This document shows, piece by piece, positions 19,701-61,703 of a DNA stretch of 64,000 nt. Position 1 is the first letter of the stretch, and each line of letters starts with the position of its first letter. This stretch comes from Chaetorhynchus papuensis (taxonomy: Eukaryota > Chordata > Aves > Passeriformes > Rhipiduridae), in NCBI GenBank assembly GCA_013396525.1, contig VWYX01000686.1, forward strand, positions 387,805 through 451,804, given 5' to 3'. The position numbers and the translations under genes were made by a program. Under the pieces are notes generated by a model. That model saw only the letters and a program-made list of their open reading frames with translations, did not search any database and was not told the origin of the DNA.

Positions 19701-22700
19701 ACCCAAAGCTCCCTCTCACAGCTGTGTCCCTCGTCCCCGTTATCCCTGTCGTTGCTCCGCACACCTGGCTCCTGAACGCGTCTGTGTCTGTGCACTCCTC
19801 TGCACCACGCTTGACCCACGCTCTAGGCAAGAGCATTTACACTCCTTCTACCTCTCCAAAACCTCTCCTCATAGAGGAGAGTGGGAACGGGGAAGTCAGG
19901 GAAGAGCTACAGCACCTCTCCATTACTTCCAGCAGAGGATGCCATAGCACATACGTAATACTTCAACATAGGTAAATGCCGAAAATATGTCCCAAAGATC
20001 TGGGAAATTAGCAATATCCCACCAGCTGAAAACCTCCTGCTTACTCTTCCATGCTGCCTTCCTTCTTTAAAGCAACTCCCACCCTAAATTTCCAGTATTT
20101 GTAACTACCAAAGTTTATTTAGTGGTATCCAACACCCTATTCAAATGCTTTACAGAAGTCCAGGTAAATGGGATTACTGATTTTTAAAAATCTATTTACT
20201 TATTATTCTTAAAGAAACCCACCAAAATAATTATTCTGTGACAAAATGTATTTGAACATTTTCACTTAGCTCTGTATCTTTAAATTCTGTTATTTGGAAT
20301 TTGAAGCATATGGCTTTAGAGTAGTTTTTTAGGCCGTGCCTTGGTGGGATGGAGCCTCTTCAGTTCAGAGCCCCTTGGAAGAAGCTGCCACAGCCTTCAT
20401 TCATTCCCTGCTTCATCACTTTGCAGGGCTAAGTGTCCTGTCTATGGAAACACATCATGCAGCACAGAGATCAGTTTAACAGGGTTATACCAGCCCATGC
20501 CATACACCCCTAACACACATTTCTCTGTGATGTGCCATTTTCCACACAAGACACTGCCAGGAAGGACAAGTTAATGTACTTCCTACCAGAACTCTTGTGC
20601 TAACAATGCACTTACGTTCAAGATGACACCTCTCCTGGTTTTAGCAGAGCAGTCCTTCCACTTCCACTGCCCAACCTTCTGTCACCAACATGTCACGTCC
20701 TCCCTTCAGCTGAACACGGAGATGCTTCCTTCCCCACTTCACAGCTTACAGATAGCTCCTCTCCTTCCTGACCTTTGACAAGCACCTTTGGTTGCTCACC
20801 AGTCCTCCACTACTCCATTTACTCTGATTTTAATACCTTGGGTTGGATTTTTGCCAGTGCAGGATTTTTGGCTTTTGCCAGGAACATGGACTGACGATCG
20901 TACCAGCAGTTTTGACAAAGAAGTGACTCCAACTGTCTGTCAGATCCATAGTACACTCTCTAGTCTAGCTGGCTTCCCAGAATAATTAATTCCTCCAGTT
21001 TCCTTGAGCCCCCAGCTGACCCCAAGCACAATCCAGTGCACTTTCTGATGGAAATGCCGTATTAGGCAGCCCCAGATCAGCTGCCTGATCCCACCCTTTA
21101 ACTGCCCCTTTAGCGTGGCCAGAATGTGTATCCCTGTGGGACTACAGGGGAACCAGATCCAAGAACTAATCCAGATTTAAAGGAACTACTGGTAAGACTT
21201 ATCTTTCTTTTAATTAAACTAAGTCCTACCAACAGCTTTATCAGCACAAATAAGATGATGGTGGAGGGTTGGTATAAGATGCTGGAGACTGGAGCAACAT
21301 CAGCACCTAAAACATAACCACAGCTCACCTCTGGAGCCTCATTTACTCTACAAAGACATTTGATGTTGATTATTATTACCATTATGGGTGGTTTTTTAGG
21401 ACCTCAATATCTAAAATCTTCTAACACAAAAACATTTATGAAGCTGTACCATAACATTATTTTACCAGGTAACATTATTTTAATAACCCATTAAGCTTTC
21501 ACACAGGATGAAAATGCAGCCATTGCAAGGAATTCCTCCTCCATCTCCAATAAGAAACAGCAGATGGACAGCGCTCAGCTGACACCTCAGTCAGCAGCAC
21601 TGCCCCACAGGCCCTACTGCCTCCGAGCTGTAGCACATAAACTACAAAACACCAAAGTATTTCTGAGCAAAACCACTTCATCCCTGTCCACGTTAGGACA
21701 TCACACCTCTTTTCCTCTTGTTTGTGTAGCAAACTAAGCAAACCTTTTGTTAGGACTAGATGCTGCTCACCGTCCTCACTGAACAAAGGGCTGACACAGC
21801 TCCTATCAACCAATTCCCCACCCCGTGCTGACCCCAACGCTCCCACAGGGATCCTTCCTGTCACGTTTCACAAATTACATCAAGCTGCCTTAATCTCACC
21901 AATTCAACAAGTCTGTCCTTTTCCTGTTTTATTCCTTCTTGGATACAACCAGCTCTCATTATTCCCTCACCCAAACCCAGAGTGGATAATGACAAGCTGG
22001 ATTCCACAGAGTGGACATTAGAGATGTTCTTCTGTAAGGTCAGGATTTGTCATATGAGCGCAGAAAGACCAAAATCAGGACAAATATTCCACTGCAAACA
22101 TTCATTCTTCAAGGCCCCCAGCAATCCAACAGGATGTGAGGCTCACATGTGCCCAGGTGAGCACAGAGCACCAAGATCAGGAGGGAAGCAAAAAACTTCT
22201 CAACCAGTTTCCACCTTACAGCTCTTGCTCTGCCTTTGAGCATCACTGTGTTTAAGTAAGATAAGATGCAAATCAGGGCAGCCAGAATGTTCTCCAGGAA
22301 CTGTTACAATGCTGGAGGCACCACTGCCCTGGAATGAAACACCTGGTGCAAGTCCTTGTGAGCTACCTGAGTGACTGAACAAGGCACAGACATCACAGTG
22401 AGTCAAACCTCAAACCTGAACTTTGTGTTGTTCAGAAAAGCAGCTCTGAACACACTGGGACAAAGCTTTGCTGTGTTTTATCTAAAAAAGCATGAGCAGC
22501 CCCGATGTCCCTCTGGGAATCCAGTGGTGGGGGCAGAGGGGCCCGGCCATGCACCCTGGGCTATCATGCCGTGTGCGGTGGCATGCGCAGTCAGTCACTG
22601 CCATCTCTCTAGACCACAGTCCTTCTTGCGGCTGAATTGTCCTCCTTCCTCCATTCCTGCAGTAAGAAAGGATTAAAACATTAAGGCCCATGAAATATAG

Positions 22701-25584
22701 TAAAAACAGAATGGGGAAAACACAGAGTAAAGGTGGCTTAAAACAAAATCACTGATTTCTGAAGTCACTGACTCCCATGGAGTGACAGCACTGTATCTCA
22801 CAGGGAGAAGGGAACAGGAGGTGCCCCCTGAGCAGCAGTGATATGGTACAGTACAGGACCACTGCTGAAAAATATTAAGACACAACATACAGATATGGCT
22901 GTTTTCTAGAGTTAGAAAAACGTGGATGTTAAATTCTTTCCAAGACGGACATTAATTTTCTTAAACCTCCACAGCTCACTCCTCAGATCACTGTACAGTT
23001 GTGACCAATGCCTTAGAAAGCTTCATATAATTGTTTAAGGACATACATCCCTGCATGAATTACCTCTGCACTGTGCAGGATGTGGGACAGTGCAGATGTG
23101 CCATTCCACATGTGCTATATTTGGCATCTACACGGTAGAGACACAGCAGGAACACACACAACTGACAGGTCTGTGTACGTACTCTAAACAATACATAAAT
23201 ACAGTCTACATGTGTTTTACTACACACAGGTATTACATGTGTGTGTGCACACATACAAACGTATATGCACTCTGTCTCTTGAAAGATGCAAAGCAGAAGG
23301 AACAACCTGGGACAGAAAAGTAAAGCAGGATATACGGTCACAAAAGTGTTTCATCACAAATTCTGCAAGCCTGGTTAGACCAAGACCAAACCCCTCTGCG
23401 CCAGGGCTGAGAAGCACATGAGCTACTTACCACAGCTGTTCATGGGGTGCAAGACAGCCTTGGAGTCCTGCCAGTGCCAGTGCCTGCTCCTCCTGTGACA
23501 GCGGAGCTGGAGCCCATGGCAGGAAGCAGCTCAGCACAGCTGACACTGCCCCAACTCTGCTCCCAAGCCAAACCACTCCTGCTCTGCTCTCCTCTATGAG
23601 CCTTCTCTTGGGGCAGAATCTGTTCCAACACATTCAAACAGTAGGTTTAACAGGTTTGTTAAAGCAGGTTTAACAGCTCCTCTGATCCCTACTCTGAGAA
23701 CACAGGAAGCCTCAAACTTATTTTTATTAAACTCAGTTCTTTGTAAGCTTTAGTTTGAGCACATGCTCTTTTATAAGCATAGAGCTCCAGCCCTGCAGGG
23801 AGAAGTCAATCCATTCTGGAAAGTTCAACCTTTAGAACATTATAAACCACACTTAAAATTCAAATAAAGAAAGTCTGCATTTTAACTGTGCCAAATTTGG
23901 TTTAAATTAATTTTGTTGCAATGACATATTATTTGCCAATGAGATGTTAGTACAAGATACGTTCTGACAAACTAGATTCGGAGTCCCATTTTGCTCATCA
24001 CTGTTTCTATACATAAACACTTTAAAAAAAAACCACAAAAAAGAAAGTGTGCCACAGTGCAAAGAGCAAAACATCATGATTTATTCACCTTCATTAAGCT
24101 GCACAGGTAACACACATGTATAAAACCATTCCCAAATGTTCCACTTCCCCTTCCTGCTGTCAGTACAGGATGGAAGCAGAGGACAGTTTAGGGAAAAGAA
24201 AGGCAGTTTCAAAAACCAGGACTCTGAAGATGAGGAGATATTTGGGGAACAGGCAAGGCCCCCTGACACTGAGCTACTGCCGAGCTGGGAAAGCACGAGG
24301 GGAATGATAGGAGGGGGGGACGGCAGCCAGGCTTTTCTTAAATAGCTGCTCACTGCCACTGCTGGGACAGAATCCAGAGCAAGTGCACCGTTAGCATGAC
24401 CCAGCACATTCCTTACAGTCATATTTGTCTTTTCTTTTTTTTTTTTTTTTCAGGGATAGGAACTACAGAGAAAATTATTCAGACATCTTTCTCTGACATA
24501 TCAGTTTAACACCTTTTTTCTCCCCCCTCCCTCTTTCACTGTTCTGGAAATGAAGGGGGTGAAATTTGGAAGCAGGATACCAAAACAGCAGAGCAAGGAG
24601 GGGGAACAGTCAAAAGCCAGAGAGTCTGTCAGGAATTCTGCAAAACCAGAGTCCCTGCCTGGGGGTTAATGGATCTACACTAAGTTTTTTGGTTTGCTTT
24701 TAAAAAAAGAGCCATTTCTGAGGGGCTAGAACTTCACATGGCCATGTCTGTTATTAAGCTTTTTGGAATTTAACACATTTTTTCCTTCATGATTTTTCAT
24801 ACAAGAATAACATGGAAAATACAACAGTGGTCAAAATAAACATGAGCAAAGCGAACCACATGGGATGAGTTGGGAGCAAGAATGGAGAAGGTGCTCCAGC
24901 TCCATGCAAAGGAAAACCCAGGAAAGGTCTAAATCCTGATGAAGCATTCCTGAGTACACCAGATGCTGCACATTCAACAGTCCACTGATATACTGGTAGA
25001 AACAGAAAATTCTCACTTCTGCTCTTTACCAATTTAGCACAATGAATAATTCCATATGGTAAACAGTGCTGAACTGAGAAATTCCCATCACAGAAAAAAT
25101 AACTGCAAATCAAAAACTCCTGAGTTGAAAGAGATCCTGAGCTAAGACAGCATTGCCACACGTTCCATGACATCATACATGAAACACTATTTATATTTCT
25201 TATTTTACATCACTTTTCACAGTCAGCCGTTACGAGAAAAATCAGAGGCAACACCTCAAAGATACAACAATTAGCCCAACTCTGAGAGGGATTATTTCTG
25301 TGACTAAAGGACAGGAAGTACCTGCTGAAACACAGCAGAACAGACTTCAGCTTACCAAAACGAAAAGTTTGTGCTGGCGAAGAAGGGACTAAGACTAGAA
25401 CATGGTCTGTGCAGACCCAGCAGGGTTATATGCATTCCTTCAACCAAAAGGATGCGGTTTCAGAAACATTTCTGAAAAAGGCCCCCTACAGAATCTCCCC
25501 CAGGGTGTTACCTGGGAGTGTCTGTCCTGCTCCAGCCTCACCTGAGGAACCAGGGAGCCTGACCTGCACTGATGGTCCCTTCTC

Positions 25585-25843
25585 ATGGAATCACAGTTGT
25601 TAGGTCGGAAAAGCCCTGTAAGGTAATGAAGTCCAACCATCGACCGGGCACCACCACCACCACCATGTTCACCACCAGCCCGCGACCCCAGGTGCCACAC
25701 GCACAGTTGTCTGAACACTTCAGGGATGGTGACTCCACCACTGCCCTGGGCAGCCTGCGCCAGGGCTTGACAACCCTGTCACTATTTGCAGAAAGTCTTC
25801 ATCCAAACTAAACCTCCATTATGCCAACTTGAAGCTGTTTCCC
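25585..25843 (-). mobile_element. CR1 3'-region fragment (minus), older type
   Basis: The reverse complement of a CR1 tail begins atggaatcacagttgttagg, followed by aagtccaacc and actgccctgggcagcctgcg. It ends near aaacctccattatgccaact. It differs from the gagcgtttggacag subfamily. A short (CCA)n expansion lies at about 25650. Confidence 0.8.
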
Positions 25844-28120
25844 CAAGAGCTCCCTGAAGAAGGTTCACTACACATTTCTGAGTAACAGTGTAGCTGGGCT
25901 TTGGGTTTGGTTTAATTAGGAAGAAAAATGTAAGATAAATACAATGACTTTTTTTCCTGAAAAATAAAAAGGAAACTATGCCCCTTCTTTTAATTCCATC
26001 TTTCTAACAAGGCCACAAGTTACAAAATCTTTAGTGGAGGAACCTTGATTGGCCTATTCCTGAACACAGTTCAGATTCTTCTGAAAACATGTCAAATTCC
26101 AAACTGCAAAATAATAATCCAATTCCTGCAGGGAAAAAAAGACAAAATATGAGCAATTAAGTAAAAGCCTAATTCTATTTTGAAGTACATCACCCTTCAC
26201 CAGGGCTCAAGTAAAAGCATCCCGAGTATGTTCCAAACCAGCGCTCAAGAAAACTAGCCATGAACTCGTGGCAAAAGTACAAAACTCCTTTGCACTATTA
26301 ACATAGATAATGTCATTTAAGTCTTAACACCAGTGTAAAATATCTATGAGTTGTTTCATTTAATTTTGAAAATCCATATAGAAAACAATGTTCATAACTC
26401 CATCCACAGGATTCTACAAAGCTGCTGCTTCATCAACAAATCTTTGAACTGTTTCAATATGAAAATTCCATTTTTTCAAACTGCTCAAAAATCATTGCAG
26501 AGAATTTCCAAGCACTTGAATTGAAGCACAACCAAAGTATGAACTTGACACATTTTTGCAGTTATTTCTAAAATAAGTTAATTACATAAATCATCTCAAA
26601 ATAACACAATGGGATCCAACTTCATTTTAGACATTTGGAAAGCAGTGTCATACTTTATTTAAAGTAAACCCATGTAAAAACAAAGTTTAAATGAAAATGG
26701 TACCTGAAAAATAAATTATTTGATATAAAACAAATCAATAACTTAAAAACACACTAAATATACAAAATGTGTAACCATACACTGTACAGTATGGAAAGCA
26801 ATTGATAAAACCTTCTGTCCCACAAACAGATTAATTTATAAACAAAAGATTACATAAGTTAAAGGAAAGGAAATCAATAAAAAGACTAGAAGTACAGTAT
26901 TATTCAAATTACTCATCAAATAAAGGTTTATCCCAACTTATGTTTCAAATGACTCAAGTCATTTTCTTCTTAATGACCAAGTGAAAAAGTTCAGCCATAC
27001 CACTAAAAACTTGCTCAAAAATGTTTAAAAATAAGGAACAACAGTAGGAGAATACTGAGATTCTAAAATGTGAACACAGAAGCAATTTCCCAAGGTTTCA
27101 GGTGGCAGTTCTACCATTACTGTTTTTCCATCATTAGCAACAAAAGAGAATTTCAGTGCTGAGAAGTCCACTCAACAGAAAAATATTTCTAAACCTTTGT
27201 TGCTGTTTGATCGAGTATGATCTAGAAGGAATCACTAGGGTTGAACGTCAAACCCGCTCACAGGGTGGTGAGTTATGCTTTAAAGATCATGAAGTCTTTG
27301 ACTGATTTTAAATCATGAAGGAGGAGAAAGCAACACTTTGAATTTGGTTTTGTTTGACTACGTGAGACTACTACAAAAAGCAACCACCGAAACGATGCCA
27401 TACCTGATCAACCTAGGAGTGGACACTTAGAAATTAACGCTGATTTTCAATCCACCGGTTGTCATGGAGGTACCGCCTCTTCCAAGCGAGAGGGAGGGAA
27501 TTGAGACCCTTTTCATGAACTCCACATTTTTTATTTTTTATATTAATAAGGAGAAACCCAGTAAGGTATAATAACCAGAGAAAATGACCACTGGCCTCCT
27601 GAGCTCTGGATTTATCCGTTCTACTGTGCTGAGTAGCCAACCTTGAGAAGCGCAGAGCTACGTCAGAGGAACTTGCCGAAGGCACAAAAAGGCTCTCCTG
27701 CTTCCAAATAGAGATTAAAGTCCCTCAGGTGTCAAATTCAGCTCTTGGAAAATAAAAACAAAACAAAACAAAAAGCCAAAACACAAGTGCAGCTCCACTC
27801 AGGAAGCTCAAGGGGTTGGTGTTTCCTTATGATAAAGGTGAATTTGGTCCCTTCCCTCCAAAGCTATTTGTAGATGCCTAAACGTAGAAATGTAACAATA
27901 AGGTGCTTCACTGACAAGAGTTATAAAGGACACATTTCTTCATTATGGAAATAAAAAATACGGTGACCTTCTGGTAGAGGCAGCATCCGGACAAACTGCT
28001 CCTTGTTCTTGTGACTGGACCAGGCTACCAGCAGTTCACAAGAGCTGTGTGTTAAAAACCTCCCACAAACCCCAACCTTCTGCAGGCAGAGCTATCAGAG
28101 GAGGTTCTTTGAATAAACAG

Positions 28121-28126
28121 TTTATT
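28121..28126 (-). terminator. ELAVL1: Candidate distal poly(A) signal of ELAVL1
   Basis: The plus strand reads tttattttat, i.e. AATAAA on the transcript strand, about 4.6 kb after the stop codon. That distance agrees with the long human HuR mRNA form. Nearby alternatives at 28297 and 26654 are not excluded. Confidence 0.35.
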
Positions 28127-31100
28127 TTATCATATGACCTGTATATTGTGTTAGAAAAATAAATGTGGGGACATTCTCCAAGTTTTTGTTTTAAAGCACA
28201 TATGTAATGATAAACTATCCAAAAAGGAACTTGAGTTATTGCCGTTTAGAATGCACTGGAAAAAAATCTCTCCTGAAATATTTGAAGAATTTCTACTTTA
28301 TTGACCTTACCCAGAACATTAAAGCAACATAGAACTGTAACAAATGTTGAAGGACCTTAAGGACTATTCATTTTCCAAACTCAGCCTTAAAATAATGGAT
28401 CACCTTTACAGTTAGTTCATCATTTTGGTTTTGACTGCTGGACATTCTTTCTATAAATGATGCCAGTTTTTTTTTTTTTTAAAAGATTTTTAACTGCTTT
28501 GTATAAATGACATTACTACAATGTTCAATCCCCCTACAAAAATAGGTGTCCTCTCCATGCAAACACCCTTTGGTCATCTGGACAAGGCAAGTGACCACAC
28601 ACTGACCACGGTGACAATTTATCCTGCTCCAGTGACTCGTCTCTGGATTTTCAGTGGTTTTCATGCTCACATGATACAGATGTACAAAAAACATATCCAA
28701 GCAAAGGGAAGGAAAAGCTGTGTGGCCACACACCACTGTGGCGATGGTGACTTCTCCCCTCACCCTAAGAGCTGGATCCTCAAGCCTTTCCCAGTCCCAG
28801 TGCACAGGACGGCTCAGGAGGCAACAGTAACTGCACTGGCCAGTCTCTGATGGGAGAGTGGAGCAGCTCAAGTAAACCAAACTTTATAATAATGCAGCTT
28901 GAAGAACAAAATAAAATAAATCCAACACTTCAGTGCACAGACACCATCTAACAAGGAATCACTGAGAATGAACACACTGAGCTGCTCTGATTCTGCTCAT
29001 GCCTGGATTTCCCTCACCCCCTCACCAGAACAATCTGCACGGGCCTTTGCCAGCTTATACCAAGCACATACGGCAACATCAGAGATTCCTCTTCCATATT
29101 TATGTGGGATTTCTCTCTCTGCTGATGGTTAACAGGAGGTCTATAGGTCATGAGGCTCGTGGCCAGCGTTTCGCACAGGGTAAATTCCATTCACGTGGAC
29201 ATCTGGGAAGCAAACGTAGTAACTCCCCTCGGCATCTATACACGAAACCCTGTGACAGCAGCATGACAACTGTGTTTTCAGCAGGAATTACACCTGGTCC
29301 TTCAGAAGCTACACCTGGGGCTGTCCCAAGAGACTCTTAACCTACTCTAAAGGACCCCAAAACACTCCCATTATAGCTGTTCCTGTAGCACATCTCCAGT
29401 ACAAACCAACAAATACAGGTCTTCAAAATCTGATCATCACATCCTAATCCAGCAACAAAGACTTTCCGGAACTCTACCTCAATGAGACCACTGCATCTCA
29501 CCAGCAATGTGAGACCTCTGCTTTGAGACAGCCCTTTGGTTCTGCAAAGATCCTGTAAGCACTGACAGAAGCATCACCTGACAGAAACACCTGGATTCCA
29601 CCAAATTAATGGATGAAAAAGCAGAACACTCTGAGAATTAAGAGGCCAAAACCTCTCCTGAAACAGATCTGTTCAAGTGGGAGCTTCAAAGCAGGGTCGG
29701 CTGAATGGCATGAGGAGGAAACCAGTTACTCCTACCTTTTGGGTAGAAAAACTCCTAGCCGATGTCTTGTTAGAATTTTGTTTCCATCCCCAGAAGTTTC
29801 CTTTTGGTCTTTACTAGTAGGATGAACAGGCTGCTGTTTAGGACCAAAAGCATCAAGAATACATACACAATTTCTTCTGTACTTCAGCTATTTATGCCAA
29901 GGTTTTATTGACTTAGAATAGTGCAGATCATACACTACTTCTGGTATCAGCTCTGGATATTAGCAGAAGTTTTCCCTCTTTTCCCAACTCAAGCAGCAGT
30001 GCTTAGCTCATACCAATTGCCTGGAAATTATTATCAGAGCAACTAACAAGGAAAGCTGGAATCTTTTAAAAGAGATTGTAGTAGCGGTACAAAACCATAT
30101 CCTGTACTTCCTTCTTATTTAGCAAAGAATGAGAGATGGAAAAATAGGGAAGCAGTGGAAAAAGCAAGGAACAGCGATGCCAGAAAGCATCCAAGAGAAA
30201 GGGGTTTTTTTTCAGAAGTGGCAGCACAGCAATGTGCTACTGCCATAGCCAATGTGCTTGGAACCAGTACTGATACAGTCATGTTTAGGGGTCACTTGCT
30301 GGAAGTCTGAACCCCCAGCTAAATATTGTGATAAACAGCAACTCCCATTTAGTTTAGTAGCAAATTTATCTTAAATGGAATAAAGCAAGAGAGAATGACA
30401 GGAATTGGGAATGACTACAGCCCACTCCTGTGGAACATGACAGTGCAGGGTTCAGCAGTGACGGGACACAGTAAGAGAATTTCTCTGTACTACACAGCTT
30501 TAACTTGGGAGAACCCCCAGAATGCTTCCCAATCTCTCCTTGTACACAGAAAAGAAATAATCATTGACATAATAAACGGATGGTGACGAATTGGTGGAAG
30601 GAATCCTCTGAAAGCCAAGAGCAGCTTCGGGGGGTGGGAGTGGGTCGGCCACTGTGCCCCAGTCACCGTTTCATAGACCCCTGAACTTCTTAAGAGATGG
30701 AGAGTGAACAGACTGGCAGGAGAGGCAAGGTTGGATGTTTTAACAGGAAAAATCCCACCTGCGTTCACTGCATACAAGCTCAAACTCAGCAGGAGGCTGC
30801 TCGCTGGGCCAAGGCCCATCTGTAGGGTTTAGGTATGTCCTGGGCAGGTCCAGGAACATCAGCAGCTCCCACAGGTCATCCCTGGAGCTGGGCAGCAGCT
30901 CAGCCACATGTGGAGGCCGAGAGAGCCCTTGGGCTGTGCAGAGCCCATGGCAAGGAGAGGACAAGGAGAGGACAAATGGCGGCAAGCACAGGGCAAGGTC
31001 AGCTGGGGATGGAGCAAGATGAGCAGGCAGCATGGACTGGCCTCTGGAGTTTGGAAATGAACTCTGGGGCTGGCAGAGATTCCAGCAAAACAAGGAGACA

Positions 31101-32714
31101 CTGCATTAAACTGCCACAGACCCCACTGCCACACCTGCTCTACCTACATAAACACCAGAGCCAAGTCTCTAGTGGTGCACAGCAGCTCACACACCTGTAC
31201 AGGCAGGGTCAGCCTTCCCAGGTTCCTACCCAAGCACACCTGAGGGTTACATCAGTCTGTGGCACACCATTTCTATGTGACAGATTTCTATGTGGCAGAT
31301 TGTGGTGCTTGTTTCAAAACTCTTTTTCTTCTACTCATCTGTCAAAGCAGTAAATTAAAATACTCTTTAAGAGGAGCTACAGTTCCTTAACACTCTGAAA
31401 GCTAGACACTTTGTGCAATACTTAGCAAAAAAAAGAACAGAAAATAAAAAACAAAACAAAATTTGAGCAAAACAAAATCAAATTTAATGTTCTTAAATGC
31501 AAAAGTAAAAACAAACAAAAAACACAAAAAAGCAAAAGAAAATTAACAGAAACAGAACAACTCAAAGTTTCAAGGCAGTCTGCAGAAAACCTGGGGGATT
31601 AATCTTTAAATCTACAAATCAAAGGGGTTTTTTGGTTAATATCTAACTTGCAAGTTGTAAGTACTTTTCTGCTGAGTGTTCAATAAGTAAAGCTAGTTGT
31701 CAAAACAAAATCCTATTAAAATAGAAAAATCTAGCACTCATTAGAAGGGATGCGAGAAATACAATGCTCAAATGTTTATAACTGGTTTTTCTTTACAAAA
31801 TAGAACTGCCAAAGGAATTCCAACTACAATGATCTTGGAAAATGAGTAAGTATCTTGCTGCATTATAATGTACCAGTAAGTAGTGCACCATGCATTAAAT
31901 ATTTGGACAGAAGAGATTCAGTCTGATAAAGTAGCAACATATATTCACACTCGCTTTTTTGGAGTTTCATTTTGACTCTGAAATCTTCCCGGAGTTTCTT
32001 TGAAACTCTTTGGTCCATTCCTCTCAAAGTGGGCTTTAAAAGTCACGTTTCTAAAACCTGTGAATTGGACAGCTTGGCCACTGCTCAGTGTGCAACTTAC
32101 CTCCTCAATGGTGTTAAAGTTAGGCTGGCATGCTACTACTTACAAGACCTCGACTTTAAAAAGCCTGATCCTCAACTAGACACAGAGTAATGAATATTAA
32201 TTGATCAAACAATTTGCTGTCAACTAAAACATTAGTATTTCTCAACTTTTCTTCCATACTACTGAAACTGGGGGGGGAACAAAAGGACAGGGGGACGGGT
32301 AGGAAAAACAACATAAAACCAAAGAAAATCAATGAATTCAGCCTGATATTTTTCAGAAAATTCCAGTTTTTGCAGACAGCATTCAATGAAACAAATGTTA
32401 GTCTCATAAGTGAAAGCATGCTTCAATTTTACCACCATCCAGAGGGTCTAGTTAATGCAATCTACTTAAGATTTCAGGGGATTTTTAACATGTTTTAAAT
32501 GAAATAACTTAAAGGAACTTAAAATTGGTCTAACATTGTGGGATTTCAAACATTTGAACATGTCAGTTGCATCCCAGAATATAAAACCTTTTCACTTCTC
32601 ATTTAGACTAAGACAAACACTTGTGAAAATTGGCGCAAAATGAGTTTTACACTAACAAAAATGTTTCAACTTCTGTCACTCCATTATCTATTCCATACAA
32701 AAAGCACAAGCAAG
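28121..32714 (-). other. ELAVL1: Probable ELAVL1 3' UTR (long form)
   Basis: This AT-rich, TE-free stretch lies directly after the ELAVL1 stop codon and has no coding frame. Human HuR mRNA has alternative 3' ends and a long form of about 6 kb, so a UTR of roughly 4.6 kb is expected. Candidate minus-strand AATAAA signals are at 29904-29909, 28297-28302 and 28121-28126; a further one at 26654-26659 would lengthen it. A strongly U-rich block is at about 31427-31563. The distal boundary is an inference. Confidence 0.55.
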
Positions 32715-61691
<28,977 letters not shown>

Positions 61692-61703
61692 TTTATAATA
61701 TAT

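Larger units (their letters stand above)
13860..25580. other. Convergent intergenic interval, no supported gene
   Basis: Apart from the CR1 pieces at 14.7 and 16.5 kb I recognise nothing coding. The longest frames (163 codons at 18379-18870 minus, 165 codons at 19478-19975 plus, 121 codons at 21499-21864 minus) show no known domain, no supporting splice structure and low-complexity composition. Isolated splice-like sites occur, for example a minus donor at about 23426, and a 3' UTR or long non-coding RNA could lie here. A homopolymer T run is at about 24435-24450. Confidence 0.5.

Noticed and set aside
19444..19975. Overlapping 130- and 165-codon frames on both strands
   Set aside because: Mutually overlapping frames with odd composition and no homology I can see.
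23427..23637. Minus-strand open stretch followed by a gtaagtag donor
   Set aside because: Two frames are open but neither resembles a known protein and no matching acceptor or neighbour exon was found. Kept only as a hint of a transcript.
25648..25664. (CCA)n run considered as a coding His/Pro repeat
   Set aside because: It lies inside a CR1 fragment.
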